DNA of 8,439 nucleotides from Spirochaetia bacterium (GCA_016195395.1 JACPZR010000064.1:1-8439); one strand, 5' to 3'. Positions 1-6,541 are shown, counted from the first letter of the stretch. The notes: generated from the letters alone by a model not told the origin. Numbers and translations: made by a program.

Positions 1-686
1 CCCAAAACAATTTCTGTCCCTGCCAGATCCCGCTGGCTCTGTATATGGTCTATAAGGCGCGCGAGCGCTGCTTGATCTGAACATTGCGCCACTGATAGAC
101 CCAGATACCGGGGCTTTAGGCGCCGTAGTTCGCTCGTCATCTCATCCGCGGACATGGGAGACAGAATCGTATGATTGGGAATCTTGTGGAGCGTGAGAAT
201 CATTTCGACAATCTGAAGACCCACCGTGTGATAGTTGCCCGTGGTCGGCGCAAGCAGGATGACGGGCGCCGCACTCTGCCGGAAGCTCTGGTGCCCCTCG
301 AGCGAATCATGCATCAAACCCACCATCTCGGAGGCGACATGAGTAAAGAGATGCTCGTCGGCTACGGTGATCTTACCCTGCGCCCACAGCTGACCCACAT
401 CATACATCAAAGGCTGCAGAATGCCGATGACGACGTCCGCGGGCCGCAGCTTCAACGCCAACATCTTATGAAGCACCGTCTTAAATTCCTCTGCGTTGCG
501 CCGGCGCAGGAGAATCTGGAGAGTCTGGTACAAGCCCGCGATGGCGCGCGCCTTCTCGATCCGTTCGGTGACTTCGAAAACCCCCTCCCGGAAACAACGT
601 TCGCATCCCCCGTGAGTCATGGAGTAATCGTCGAAGGGAAGGGCTTCCCCCATATACTCCTGACAATAAGAACACCATCGAATCAT
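1..686 (-). CDS. Cobalamin-binding domain protein with N-terminal Cys-rich (zinc-type) module, partial
   Basis: This gene runs off the left edge; 228 codons are visible from the ATG at 686. Residues 5-31 hold CxxC (C5, C8) and HGGCxxC (H25, C28, C31), like the Cys-rich tails of some PAS and response-regulator proteins, so zinc binding is likely. Residues 80-125 form a B12-binding cap domain with W101 and E111-H112, exactly the Wx9EH spacing of CarH/LitR photoreceptors that bind adenosylcobalamin. A Rossmann-type B12 domain follows; N151-Y-H153-TVG corresponds to the (D/E)xHxxG motif with the cobalt-ligating His, with Asn in the acidic position. No MerR helix-turn-helix is present, so direct DNA binding is not expected from the visible part. 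A stop codon lies in frame just upstream (696-698). M12 has AGGAG nearby, but starting there would remove the first CxxC. Family call is strong; light sensing is inference. Confidence 0.88.
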   Translation of the reverse strand, partial: MIRWCSYCQEYMGEALPFDDYSMTHGGCERCFREGVFEVTERIEKARAIAGLYQTLQILLRRRNAEEFKTVLHKMLALKLRPADVVIGILQPLMYDVGQLWAQGKITVADEHLFTHVASEMVGLMHDSLEGHQSFRQSAAPVILLAPTTGNYHTVGLQIVEMILTLHKIPNHTILSPMSADEMTSELRRLKPRYLGLSVAQCSDQAALARLIDHIQSQRDLAGTEIVL

Positions 687-765
687 AAGAGCTGATTAAT
701 CTCAAGGGTTTGGAAGCAGTCTGGAAGGCAAGCCCAAGACGTTTCGCCTTGACTGCCGATTTCCT

Positions 766-794
766 AATATATTCGCAGTGGTGCCTCATGGCCA
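766..794 (-). promoter_or_regulatory. Candidate sigma-70-type promoter for the cobalamin-binding gene
   Basis: On the minus strand, TGGCCA (794-789, four of six matches to TTGACA) is followed by a 17-base spacer and TATATT (771-766, five of six matches to TATAAT). Transcription would start near 758 and leave a leader of about 70 bases before the ATG at 686. The spacing is ideal, but the match is by eye only and the sigma factors of this organism are unknown. Confidence 0.33.
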
Positions 795-828
795 GTCCCA
801 TATTTTTGCCCGATCACACGCAACATCG

Positions 829-857
829 TTGACAGTTCCCGGCCGTGCCCGTCACAT
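829..857 (+). promoter_or_regulatory. Candidate promoter for the SnoaL-like gene
   Basis: A perfect -35 hexamer TTGACA (829-834) is followed after 17 bases by TCACAT (852-857), which matches only three of six bases of TATAAT. If it is real, transcription would begin almost at the ATG at 866 and give a leaderless or near-leaderless message, consistent with the lack of a ribosome-binding site there. The weak -10 keeps confidence low. Confidence 0.22.
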
Positions 858-865
858 CTGCCTCC

Positions 866-1348
866 ATGCATCCAAACGAGCAGCTCATCACGAACTTCTA
901 CAACGCCTTCAAAAACAAGGACTCTGCCGGGATGGCCGCCTGCTACCACGACGAAATCCATTTTTCTGACCCCGTATTCCCTGACTTGAAGGGCTGGCAG
1001 GCCAAGGCCATGTGGCAGATGCTCTGTGAACGGGCCCAGGACTTGGAGGTCACGTTTCGCGACGTCAAGGCGGACGATTCCACAGGCAGCGCGCATTGGG
1101 ATGCCGTCTACACGTTCGGCAAGACCGGCCGCAAAGTGCACAACAGCATTGACGCTACGTTTACATTCAAAGACGGCAGAATCATTGACCATCGGGACAG
1201 CTTCGGCCTGTGGCGCTGGACCCGGATGGCTATGGGCGCCACCGGGGTCTTCATGGGTTGGCTGCCGTCCGTACAAAACAAGATCCGGAAGGAATCCGCC
1301 ACCGGCCTCGAGATGTTTGCCAAGCGCAAGCGGCTCGCCCCCAAATAG
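866..1348 (+). CDS. SnoaL/NTF2-like family protein
   Basis: This 160-residue protein has the cone-shaped alpha+beta fold pattern of the NTF2/SnoaL superfamily. A helical start (NEQLITNFYNAFKNKD) leads to the acidic DEIHFSDPVFPDLKG loop, then beta strands ending in FKDGRIIDHRDSF. The C-terminal extension (FGLWRWTRMAMG to about residue 155) is typical of a bacterial subfamily and suggests a full-length protein. The superfamily includes epoxide hydrolases, polyketide cyclases and ketosteroid isomerases, but the substrate here cannot be read from sequence. The ATG at 866 starts the conserved helix directly; a GTG at 845 would add seven residues unlike the family. Neither has a Shine-Dalgarno. It diverges from the cobalamin-binding gene and ends 16 bases from the convergent DoxX-like gene. 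Such proteins are often encoded beside LitR/CarH regulators and photolyases, so a linked stress role is possible. Confidence 0.85.
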   Translation: MHPNEQLITNFYNAFKNKDSAGMAACYHDEIHFSDPVFPDLKGWQAKAMWQMLCERAQDLEVTFRDVKADDSTGSAHWDAVYTFGKTGRKVHNSIDATFTFKDGRIIDHRDSFGLWRWTRMAMGATGVFMGWLPSVQNKIRKESATGLEMFAKRKRLAPK

Positions 1349-1364
1349 GGGCTCAATTCACAGG

Positions 1365-1742
1365 TCACTTGATCGTAAACAGAGCCTTGTAATTGTCTCT
1401 GTAGTAGAACGCCAAGAATGAGTTGGAAAGGATCAGGAACGCTGCAACCGGCAGGCCTTCGGGAGCAAGAAACAAATGCACGCAGAAGATGTTCACGATG
1501 ATGGGGCTGATCACGACGACTGCAAGGGTCACGAACCGACCTGATACAAAAGCCAGCCCACATGTGAGTTCCACCGCTTTCACAACGGGCATCACGTAGA
1601 CCGCCGCCTTTAACCCGTCAGAAAAGATCTTCATGTTGCCCGTTGGGTCCGGCACGGGGATGAGCTTGAAAATGTATGTGATGGACGCGAACAGGAAAAG
1701 CATCCCCATAAGCGTGCGAACGATGACAGCCGCGATCTTCAT
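1365..1742 (-). CDS. DoxX-like integral membrane protein
   Basis: This 125-residue, strongly hydrophobic protein has four predicted transmembrane helices (about residues 5-26, 46-66, 70-92 and 97-114) and a short polar tail, the size and layout of DoxX/DoxD-like proteins. The PDPTGNMKIFSDGL loop after helix 1 and the VKAVELTCGLAFVSGRF segment around helix 2 fit the family. DoxX-like proteins are inner-membrane proteins of mostly unclear role; some work with oxidoreductases in redox or oxidative-stress contexts. The gene starts 52 bases after the flavin oxidoreductase gene on the same strand, so the two are probably co-transcribed and may act together. The ATG at 1742 lacks a visible Shine-Dalgarno. 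Confidence 0.82.
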   Translation of the reverse strand: MKIAAVIVRTLMGMLFLFASITYIFKLIPVPDPTGNMKIFSDGLKAAVYVMPVVKAVELTCGLAFVSGRFVTLAVVVISPIIVNIFCVHLFLAPEGLPVAAFLILSNSFLAFYYRDNYKALFTIK

Positions 1743-1794
1743 AGCGGCTTGATACTGCGCTGAAATTTCCCGTCAATGTTTCTTTGCTGCCGGT

Positions 1795-2775
1795 CTATCG
1801 CATCAGCGTGGCGGCGATTTCGTAGGAATGCAGGCGCGCTGCGTGATCATAGATGTGGGACGACACAATCAACTCGTCAGCCTCCGTTCTCGCGATGAGG
1901 CTCCTGATGGAGCGCCCTACGGTTTCCGGAGACCCAATTGCTGAGCACGAAAGAATCTGATCAAGCATCGCTTTGACAGGCCCGTCCAAGGATTGCATGT
2001 AGCCTTTCACCGGCGGCGGGAGCCGTGACGGCCGACCGGTTCTGATGTTGACGAAAGCCTGCTGTGTGGATGTGGCCAGAAACTCTGCCTCTTCATCAGA
2101 GTCCGCGGCGATCACGTTACAACCGAGCATTACGAGTGGCTTGTCCAGATAGGGCGACGGCTGAAATTGGGAGCGATAGGTGCGCACCGCGTCCTCCATC
2201 TGGGCGGGAGCAAAATGGGAGGCAAACGAGTAGGGCAGGCCAAAGGCTGCGGCCAGCTGCGCGCCGTAGAGGCTCGAGCCCAGGATCCAGACAGGCACCT
2301 GCAACCCCATTCCCGGCACGGCACGCACGCTCTGCCTGGGCCGCGTGGAAAAGTAATCGAGAAGTTCTGCCACAGCGCGCGGGTATTCATCGCCGCCGGA
2401 CAAGAGACTGCGCCGGAGAGCGTGTGTTGTTGCCTGGTCTGAGCCCGGGGCCCGGCCCAGTCCCAAGTCTATCCGGCCCGGAAAGAGCGACTCCAGTGTT
2501 CCAAATTGTTCTGCGATGACAAGCGGTGAATGATTGGGGAGCATGATGCCGCCCGCGCCAATGCGTATGCTTGAGGTGTGGGCGCCTACATGCCCAATGA
2601 GCACAGACGTTGCAGCACTCGCGATCCCCGGCATGCCATGGTGTTCCGCGAGCCAGAACCGTTTGTAGCCCCACCTCTCCGCGTGCTGTGCAAGATCGAC
2701 CGTATTCTTGAACGACTGGGCGGCGTCCCCTCCTTCAATGATCGGAGAGAGATCGAGCACTGAAAAAGGAATCAT
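1795..2775 (-). CDS. LLM-class flavin-dependent oxidoreductase, YhbW type
   Basis: This 326-residue protein belongs to the bacterial luciferase-like monooxygenase superfamily (TIM barrel, FMN or F420 as cofactor). Family hallmarks are the [15 protein letters not shown] segment (residues 41-55), [20 protein letters not shown] (71-90) and [14 protein letters not shown] (98-111), together with [15 protein letters not shown] (162-176) and an SHIYD segment near the C-terminus. These match the YhbW / 'luciferase family oxidoreductase group 1' subfamily, whose physiological substrate is generally unknown. Length is normal and no catalytic segment is missing. The start is the only in-frame Met before the conserved FSVLDLSPI opening. 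It lacks a Shine-Dalgarno and follows an A-rich stretch. It is the first gene of a likely two-gene unit with the DoxX-like gene and lies beyond a hairpin that closes the preceding operon. Confidence 0.92.
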   Translation of the reverse strand: MIPFSVLDLSPIIEGGDAAQSFKNTVDLAQHAERWGYKRFWLAEHHGMPGIASAATSVLIGHVGAHTSSIRIGAGGIMLPNHSPLVIAEQFGTLESLFPGRIDLGLGRAPGSDQATTHALRRSLLSGGDEYPRAVAELLDYFSTRPRQSVRAVPGMGLQVPVWILGSSLYGAQLAAAFGLPYSFASHFAPAQMEDAVRTYRSQFQPSPYLDKPLVMLGCNVIAADSDEEAEFLATSTQQAFVNIRTGRPSRLPPPVKGYMQSLDGPVKAMLDQILSCSAIGSPETVGRSIRSLIARTEADELIVSSHIYDHAARLHSYEIAATLMR

Positions 2776-2800
2776 GGTTTTTGTTTAGGGGCGGCGGAGT

Positions 2801-2824
2801 GCGGAGAACCGGGTGGTTCTCCGC
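2801..2824 (-). terminator. Perfect hairpin after the thiol-disulfide lipoprotein gene
   Basis: Arms GCGGAGAACC (2801-2810) and GGTTCTCCGC (2815-2824) pair perfectly over 10 bp around a four-base loop, 13 bases after the stop codon of the minus-strand DsbA-like gene. On the minus strand no U-run follows, so this may be a hairpin-only terminator, an mRNA 3'-end stabiliser, or both. On the plus strand a short T-rich stretch follows, but no gene there would use it. Confidence 0.6.
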
Positions 2825-2837
2825 GGTCTTTTGGTTC

Positions 2838-3830
2838 TTACAATTCTTCGTCGATCACGCTCGAGAATTCTTCGAGAGGCAGCGCTCCAGAGAGCATGCG
2901 TCCGTTGATGAAGAAAGCCGGCGTCCCGTTGACTCCGAGCGACTCGCCTTCGGCAATGCTCGCGCGGACTTTCTTTTCAATTTCGGGATCCTTCTGGCAT
3001 TTCCGGAAGTCGTCCATGTTGATTCCCAGACGGAATGCCTGGTCTTCCAAGCCTTCTGGAGAGAGAGCGTTTTTGGGGCGTTCCGGGCTGAAGACCGCGT
3101 CAAAGTACTTCCAGTATTTCTCTTTGTCCTGCTTGTAAACGCAGTTGGCGGCAATGTGGGCGCCCATGGCATGCGGATGAAAATCAAGCGGGAAGTCGCG
3201 GAAGACCCACTTGATCTTGTCGCCGTATTTCTTGCGCAGTTCAATCGACGTCTTTTGGAAACGGATGCAGTACGGGCATTCGAAGTCAGAGAATTCAACG
3301 ACGGTTACGGCCGCGGCGGGATTCAGGCGCGTGGGCTCGTCTTTGGTCTTCACTTCCACACGGTTGATATTGTATTTGTATTTCTTACGGAGGCGGCTCA
3401 GTTCAGCGGTCATCAGCTTGTCGCGGCCTTCACGCATCATAACGCTCGCGAGCTGGTCTTTGATTTCACCCAGGCTCTCGGTGATCTGTCCGCCTGCTTT
3501 CAATTCAGCATAACGTTCTGTGAGTTCCTTGTCCGACGGCAGGCGCGCGCCTTCAACAACGCCGCGCACGTACTGGTCCGGCGGGAGGCCTTTGGATTTG
3601 GCTTCCATCTCGATCATGCGATTGTTTGCGAGGCTCTTCAGCATGGAAAGCACCTGGCTGTTGTACTGCCGGCGCAGCTGCTTGTACTGATCCGGCTGGG
3701 CTTTCTCCAGGTCCGCTTCAGTGAGTTTCTTTCCGTCCAGCTCAATAAATGCGCCTTCACGGTCTTTGCAGGAAGCAAGGAAGGACACCGCGAACAAAGC
3801 GGCAGCGATCAATGCGGAACGTTTCATCAT
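2838..3830 (-). CDS. Lipoprotein with SurA-like N-terminal region and DsbA-family thioredoxin domain
   Basis: This 330-residue protein begins with a signal peptide ending in the lipobox LASC (C21), so it should be lipid-anchored. Lys at +2 argues against the inner-membrane retention signal, suggesting the outer membrane in a diderm. Residues about 27-150 are helical and charged and resemble the SurA/PpiC-type chaperone N-domain (DGKKLTEADL, then a PPDQYVRGVV segment). Residues about 172-330 form a DsbA/Thioredoxin_4 domain: the redox motif FECPYC (C185, C188), the DFPLDFHPHA segment, and the cis-proline loop VNGTPAFFING (T303-P304). Expected role: oxidation or isomerisation of disulfides in exported proteins, perhaps with chaperone binding. 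Two adjacent ATGs occur at 3830 and 3827. The frame stays open upstream to 4052, but that part lies inside thrB and lacks a signal peptide, so the later start is chosen. It lies 35 bases after thrB. Confidence 0.9.
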   Translation of the reverse strand: MMKRSALIAAALFAVSFLASCKDREGAFIELDGKKLTEADLEKAQPDQYKQLRRQYNSQVLSMLKSLANNRMIEMEAKSKGLPPDQYVRGVVEGARLPSDKELTERYAELKAGGQITESLGEIKDQLASVMMREGRDKLMTAELSRLRKKYKYNINRVEVKTKDEPTRLNPAAAVTVVEFSDFECPYCIRFQKTSIELRKKYGDKIKWVFRDFPLDFHPHAMGAHIAANCVYKQDKEKYWKYFDAVFSPERPKNALSPEGLEDQAFRLGINMDDFRKCQKDPEIEKKVRASIAEGESLGVNGTPAFFINGRMLSGALPLEEFSSVIDEEL

Positions 3831-3865
3831 AGTAAGGGCAAAAAAGGCGGGGTGGGTGTTCCCGG

Positions 3866-4807
3866 CTATCCGTTTTTGGTCTCTAGCAGAATGCCGCTTG
3901 CGTCGGGCCGACAGGCGTGAACCGCCACATGTCCGTCCGGGTACAGATCTTTTACGATGGCGGTGAGTGTGGGAAGCACGGCAGGGTGCGATGCTGCCGG
4001 GTAGTAGACAAGAATTCCCGGGCCGGACCCTGAGAGCGTGGCGCCGTAACACTCAGTATCAGACAGTCGCTTCCGCAATTCCGTAAATCCCGGGACCGAT
4101 GCCGCTCTGTGCGGTTCGTGCAGCCTGTCCGTGTGCAGCGCCTCTGTGAGATATGCGGCATTTCCGGAGTGAACGTATTCGAGCCAGAGCATCACGCCCT
4201 TCATGTTATTCAACGCATCCGGCACGGGCACCGTGTGCGGGAGCTTCTGCCGGCTCTGCGTTGTGGATATAGAAAAGTTGGGAACAATCGCCGCAAGCGC
4301 GAGCGACGCCGGGAGATCTTTGCGGAGATAGCGTGTGGTGGTCCCTTCCATCCAGCTGAACACGAAGCCGCCCAGTCGGGCCGGGCAGGCGTTGTCCGGG
4401 TGACCTTCCAAGTGCGACAACAAGTCGAGCTCTTCCTGCAGTGAAAGCGGTGCATGGCCTGTCTCTGCCAGAGCATAGGAGGCCAAGGCGGTACCGGCTG
4501 CCAGTGCGCACGCGGACGAGCCAAAGCCCCGCCCGGGGGGAATATCAGATTGAAATGTGGCCTTGAAGCCCGGCACCGCCGGCGTGCCGCGGAGCGTCAT
4601 CGCTTTGTCCCAGGCGGTCTTTACGTAGTTCTTGTCAGAGGGAATTTCCTTACCGGATGCGTCGCGGACCGATTGGCCGGCGTCCCGATCAAAGTGCACG
4701 TGAAAGCGCATGCGCAGGTCAAGGGCAATCCCCAAGAGGTCAAAGCCGGGACCAAGATTTGCGCTCGTTGCCGGGACACTGACCGTGACGGACTGGGGCA
4801 GTTTCAC
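3866..4807 (-). CDS. thrB: Homoserine kinase
   Basis: This 313-residue GHMP-family kinase phosphorylates L-homoserine with ATP, the penultimate step of threonine synthesis. The substrate-side motif is PATSANLGPGFDLLG (residues 12-26). The ATP-binding GHMP motif is DIPPGRGFGSSACALAAG (88-105), with Phe where Leu is more usual. EGHPDNA (134-140) and DRLHEPHR (227-234) are characteristic of ThrB, and motif 3 is TLSGSGPGILV (257-267). Length and motif order are normal, so the enzyme looks active. The start is GTG at 4807, six bases after the bactofilin stop and without an obvious Shine-Dalgarno, suggesting translational coupling. No other threonine gene (thrA, thrC) is in the window; the placement between a bactofilin and a thiol-disulfide lipoprotein is unusual. 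Confidence 0.95.
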   Translation of the reverse strand: MKLPQSVTVSVPATSANLGPGFDLLGIALDLRMRFHVHFDRDAGQSVRDASGKEIPSDKNYVKTAWDKAMTLRGTPAVPGFKATFQSDIPPGRGFGSSACALAAGTALASYALAETGHAPLSLQEELDLLSHLEGHPDNACPARLGGFVFSWMEGTTTRYLRKDLPASLALAAIVPNFSISTTQSRQKLPHTVPVPDALNNMKGVMLWLEYVHSGNAAYLTEALHTDRLHEPHRAASVPGFTELRKRLSDTECYGATLSGSGPGILVYYPAASHPAVLPTLTAIVKDLYPDGHVAVHACRPDASGILLETKNG

Positions 4808-4813
4808 AACGGG

Positions 4814-5137
4814 TCAGTCCATGACGCAGGAGCCGGTGAAGTGCGATCCGGTTTCTACCTGCAGCTGCGGTGTGCGGATGTCCCCGTGAATGCGGGCGTT
4901 CCGAGAGAGTTCTACGTGGGTTTTGGCCAGGATATTGCCTTTCACGGTGCCTTGGACAGAAATGGTGCCGGCCTCAATGTCCGCTTCCACTTGGGCAGTC
5001 TGGCCCACAACCAGGGTTCCGGGAGTTACAATCGTGCCTTTGAAGCGCCCGTTGATCTTGAGGTTCTTCTTGAACACGAGCTTTCCCCGGAAAGAGATGT
5101 CTTCTCCCAGGATTGTATCGATCTCGGAGTCCTGCAT
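4814..5137 (-). CDS. Bactofilin family cytoskeletal protein
   Basis: This 107-residue protein is a small bactofilin (polymer-forming cytoskeletal, DUF583). It shows the right-handed beta-helix pattern of short hydrophobic/Gly repeats: FRGKLVFKKNLKINGRFKGTI, LVVGQTAQVEADIEAGTISVQGTVKGNI and VELSRNARIHGDI. Flanking tails are short. The tip of the N-terminus (SEIDTILGEDISFRG) matches the typical segment before the bactofilin core. Bactofilins polymerise without nucleotide and serve in cell shape, polar localisation or envelope modification, often at the membrane. It is the first gene of the probable bactofilin-thrB-DsbA-like operon and diverges from the membrane protein gene at 5203 across 65 bases. 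The ATG at 5137 has only a weak GGCGG upstream. Confidence 0.9.
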   Translation of the reverse strand: MQDSEIDTILGEDISFRGKLVFKKNLKINGRFKGTIVTPGTLVVGQTAQVEADIEAGTISVQGTVKGNILAKTHVELSRNARIHGDIRTPQLQVETGSHFTGSCVMD

Positions 5138-5148
5138 AAACCGCCGTT

Positions 5149-5163
5149 GGGCCGGGACGGCCC
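5149..5163. repeat. Short inverted repeat between divergent genes
   Basis: GGGCC (5149-5153) and GGCCC (5159-5163) form a 5-bp inverted repeat around five bases, 12 bases upstream of the bactofilin start and 40 bases upstream of the divergent gene. It could be an operator or part of a small RNA hairpin, but an arm this short also arises easily by chance in GC-rich sequence. Confidence 0.2.
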
Positions 5164-5202
5164 GCAGTCAAGGGGAAAACCACTTCCGCCGACTTTGATA
5201 CT

Positions 5203-5940
5203 ATGGATGATACGACACGTCTGGAATCGAGACTGAGCCGGCTGGGCTGGCGGGCTTCGCGGTCAGGCATTGAAGGCTATCACAGATCCTATGAAATGGA
5301 GACTCCAGAAGGGGATGAGATCAAAGTCGATTTCAACAGCCGTCGGGAAATGGTCCGTCTTCAGGTATCGATCGCCCGTGAATTCGGCCGGCAGTACGTG
5401 GCGGTGATCAAATCGGGCACCATTCTCCAGGAGAAGGACTTCACCTCCCGCCGGTCCGTAGACCTGTCTTCACGCTTGATTCCGCTCCGACGCTATTTTG
5501 AATTTCTACCGGACTCAGGAGCGCTCCGCGCGATGGGCGGCAGTTACGGATACCCCACAACCGTGAGCGACACGCCCGGCCGCCGTTTCTCGATGTCGCC
5601 CCAGTTTCTGGCCCGGCGGTCGCAGTCCGGCATGCGTCGGCTTCTCCGCTTACTGCGCGGCCACAGGGAAGCGACTCTTGGTGAGAGAATCCGCGAGCGA
5701 ATTGTTTCAGAAGGGATTCTTGTTCTTCCGGCTCTGGCGATTGCCGCTGCCTATCAGTCGCACGTGATCGGCCTTGCGGAATGCGCCGGGCTTTTGGGAT
5801 TTCTGGGCGTCATGACGGGCGCGTTGGAATGGATCATCGGACGTGATCCGTTTCTCCCCCGCGTGGCACTTCTCCTTATGGCGAGCGGTGCCGCAGTCTA
5901 CACAGAGATCCAGTACAGGATGTTTTCTATCTTCTTGTGA
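5203..5940 (+). CDS. Uncharacterised membrane protein with cytoplasmic N-terminal region
   Basis: I do not recognise this 245-residue protein. Residues 1-165 look soluble and Arg-rich. The first half has a compact alpha/beta pattern (MDDTTRLESRLSRLGW, then DEIKVDFNSRREMVRLQVSI). Residues 115-140 are low in secondary structure, and 140-170 form a very basic helix. Three hydrophobic stretches follow at about 171-187, 193-212 and 219-235, so the C-terminal third sits in the membrane, with the basic N-terminal part probably cytoplasmic by the positive-inside rule. It diverges from the bactofilin operon and is followed 90 bases later by a CheW gene on the same strand, with no terminator evident between them, so co-transcription is possible. 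The ATG at 5203 lacks a Shine-Dalgarno. Coding status is supported by length, by the coherent membrane topology and by the absence of any competing gene. Confidence 0.75.
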   Translation: MDDTTRLESRLSRLGWRASRSGIEGYHRSYEMETPEGDEIKVDFNSRREMVRLQVSIAREFGRQYVAVIKSGTILQEKDFTSRRSVDLSSRLIPLRRYFEFLPDSGALRAMGGSYGYPTTVSDTPGRRFSMSPQFLARRSQSGMRRLLRLLRGHREATLGERIRERIVSEGILVLPALAIAAAYQSHVIGLAECAGLLGFLGVMTGALEWIIGRDPFLPRVALLLMASGAAVYTEIQYRMFSIFL

Positions 5941-6030
5941 GGGCAGCCCGGCAAATACCGGTCATTAGAACAATTCCAGCGGATTCTGACCACCCTCTCG
6001 GAATCGCTTGCCAATCGGTTGGGGCATTGG

Positions 6031-6522
6031 ATGATCGCCCCAATGAGGCGTGGACTTCCCACAAAGCAGGAAGCGGCTAAAAAAGAACTCCAGTATCTCT
6101 CTTTCACTTTGGGTGAGGAGGACTACGGCGTTCCGGTGGGCCAGGTCATTGAGATTGTGCGCCTGCAGAGCCTCATCAAAGTGCCCCATGCCCGTGACTA
6201 CCTGATGGGACTGTTGGATCTGCGCGGCAGCGTGATCCCCGTAGTCGATCTCAGAAAGAAACTGGGTCTCCGTTCAGAACTCGAATCCACCGAAAGTACC
6301 CGTGCTATCCTCGTGGATGCCGGCGGCCGCCGCATCGCTCTGGCCGTTGACCGCGTGGCACGGGTTGTCAAGTTCGATGCGGACAGCATTGATCCCGGTC
6401 CACCCACCGTGCGTGGATCTTCCAGCCGTCACGTGAGCGGCGTGGGCAAACTCGGCGATCAGTTCATCGTTCTGTTGGACTTCGAGGGCCTCTTCTCCAA
6501 AGAAGAAGTTTCCACTCTCTAG
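6031..6522 (+). CDS. CheW-like chemotaxis adaptor protein
   Basis: This 163-residue protein is a single CheW domain. Recognisable segments are the opening strand with LSFTLGEEDYGVPVGQVIEIVR (about residues 23-44) and the highly conserved GLLDLRGSVIPVVDLRKKLG (60-79). ILVDAGGRRIALAVDRVARVV (93-113) and a final GDQFIVLLDFEGLF complete the domain. CheW links methyl-accepting receptors to the kinase CheA in signalling arrays at the membrane. About 18 residues of charged leader precede the domain. The start is uncertain: TTG at 6019, ATG at 6031 (used here) and ATG at 6043 are all in frame, none with a clear Shine-Dalgarno. The gene ends in tandem stops (TAG TAA) and converges on the 164-residue protein gene 19 bases away. 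No cheA, receptor or response regulator is in the window, so it may be an auxiliary CheW. Confidence 0.92.
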   Translation: MIAPMRRGLPTKQEAAKKELQYLSFTLGEEDYGVPVGQVIEIVRLQSLIKVPHARDYLMGLLDLRGSVIPVVDLRKKLGLRSELESTESTRAILVDAGGRRIALAVDRVARVVKFDADSIDPGPPTVRGSSSRHVSGVGKLGDQFIVLLDFEGLFSKEEVSTL

Positions 6523-6541
6523 TAAGCTCATCGCAGCCGCG

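Noticed and set aside
171..695. A plus-strand open frame of 174 codons at the left edge.
   Set aside because: It is antisense to the cobalamin-binding gene, whose minus-strand translation has clear zinc and B12 motifs, while this frame has none.
1346..1386. A GGCTC/GAGCC pair across the convergent gene ends as a shared terminator.
   Set aside because: The arms are only 5 bp and are separated by a long loop without a T-run, so a terminator is not supported.
2781..3920. A long plus-strand open frame of 379 codons opposite the DsbA-like lipoprotein gene.
   Set aside because: Its translation is Phe- and Val-rich without domains, and it lies entirely antisense to a gene with a lipobox, CPYC motif and cis-proline loop. 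It is a mirror of that gene's codon usage.
3831..4052. N-terminal extension of the DsbA-like gene by 74 codons.
   Set aside because: The extension lies within the end of thrB, is Arg/His/Ser-rich and would bury the lipoprotein signal peptide that begins at 3830.
4454..5236. A plus-strand open frame of 260 codons.
   Set aside because: It is antisense to thrB and bactofilin, both recognised with full motifs; its translation shows no coherent fold.
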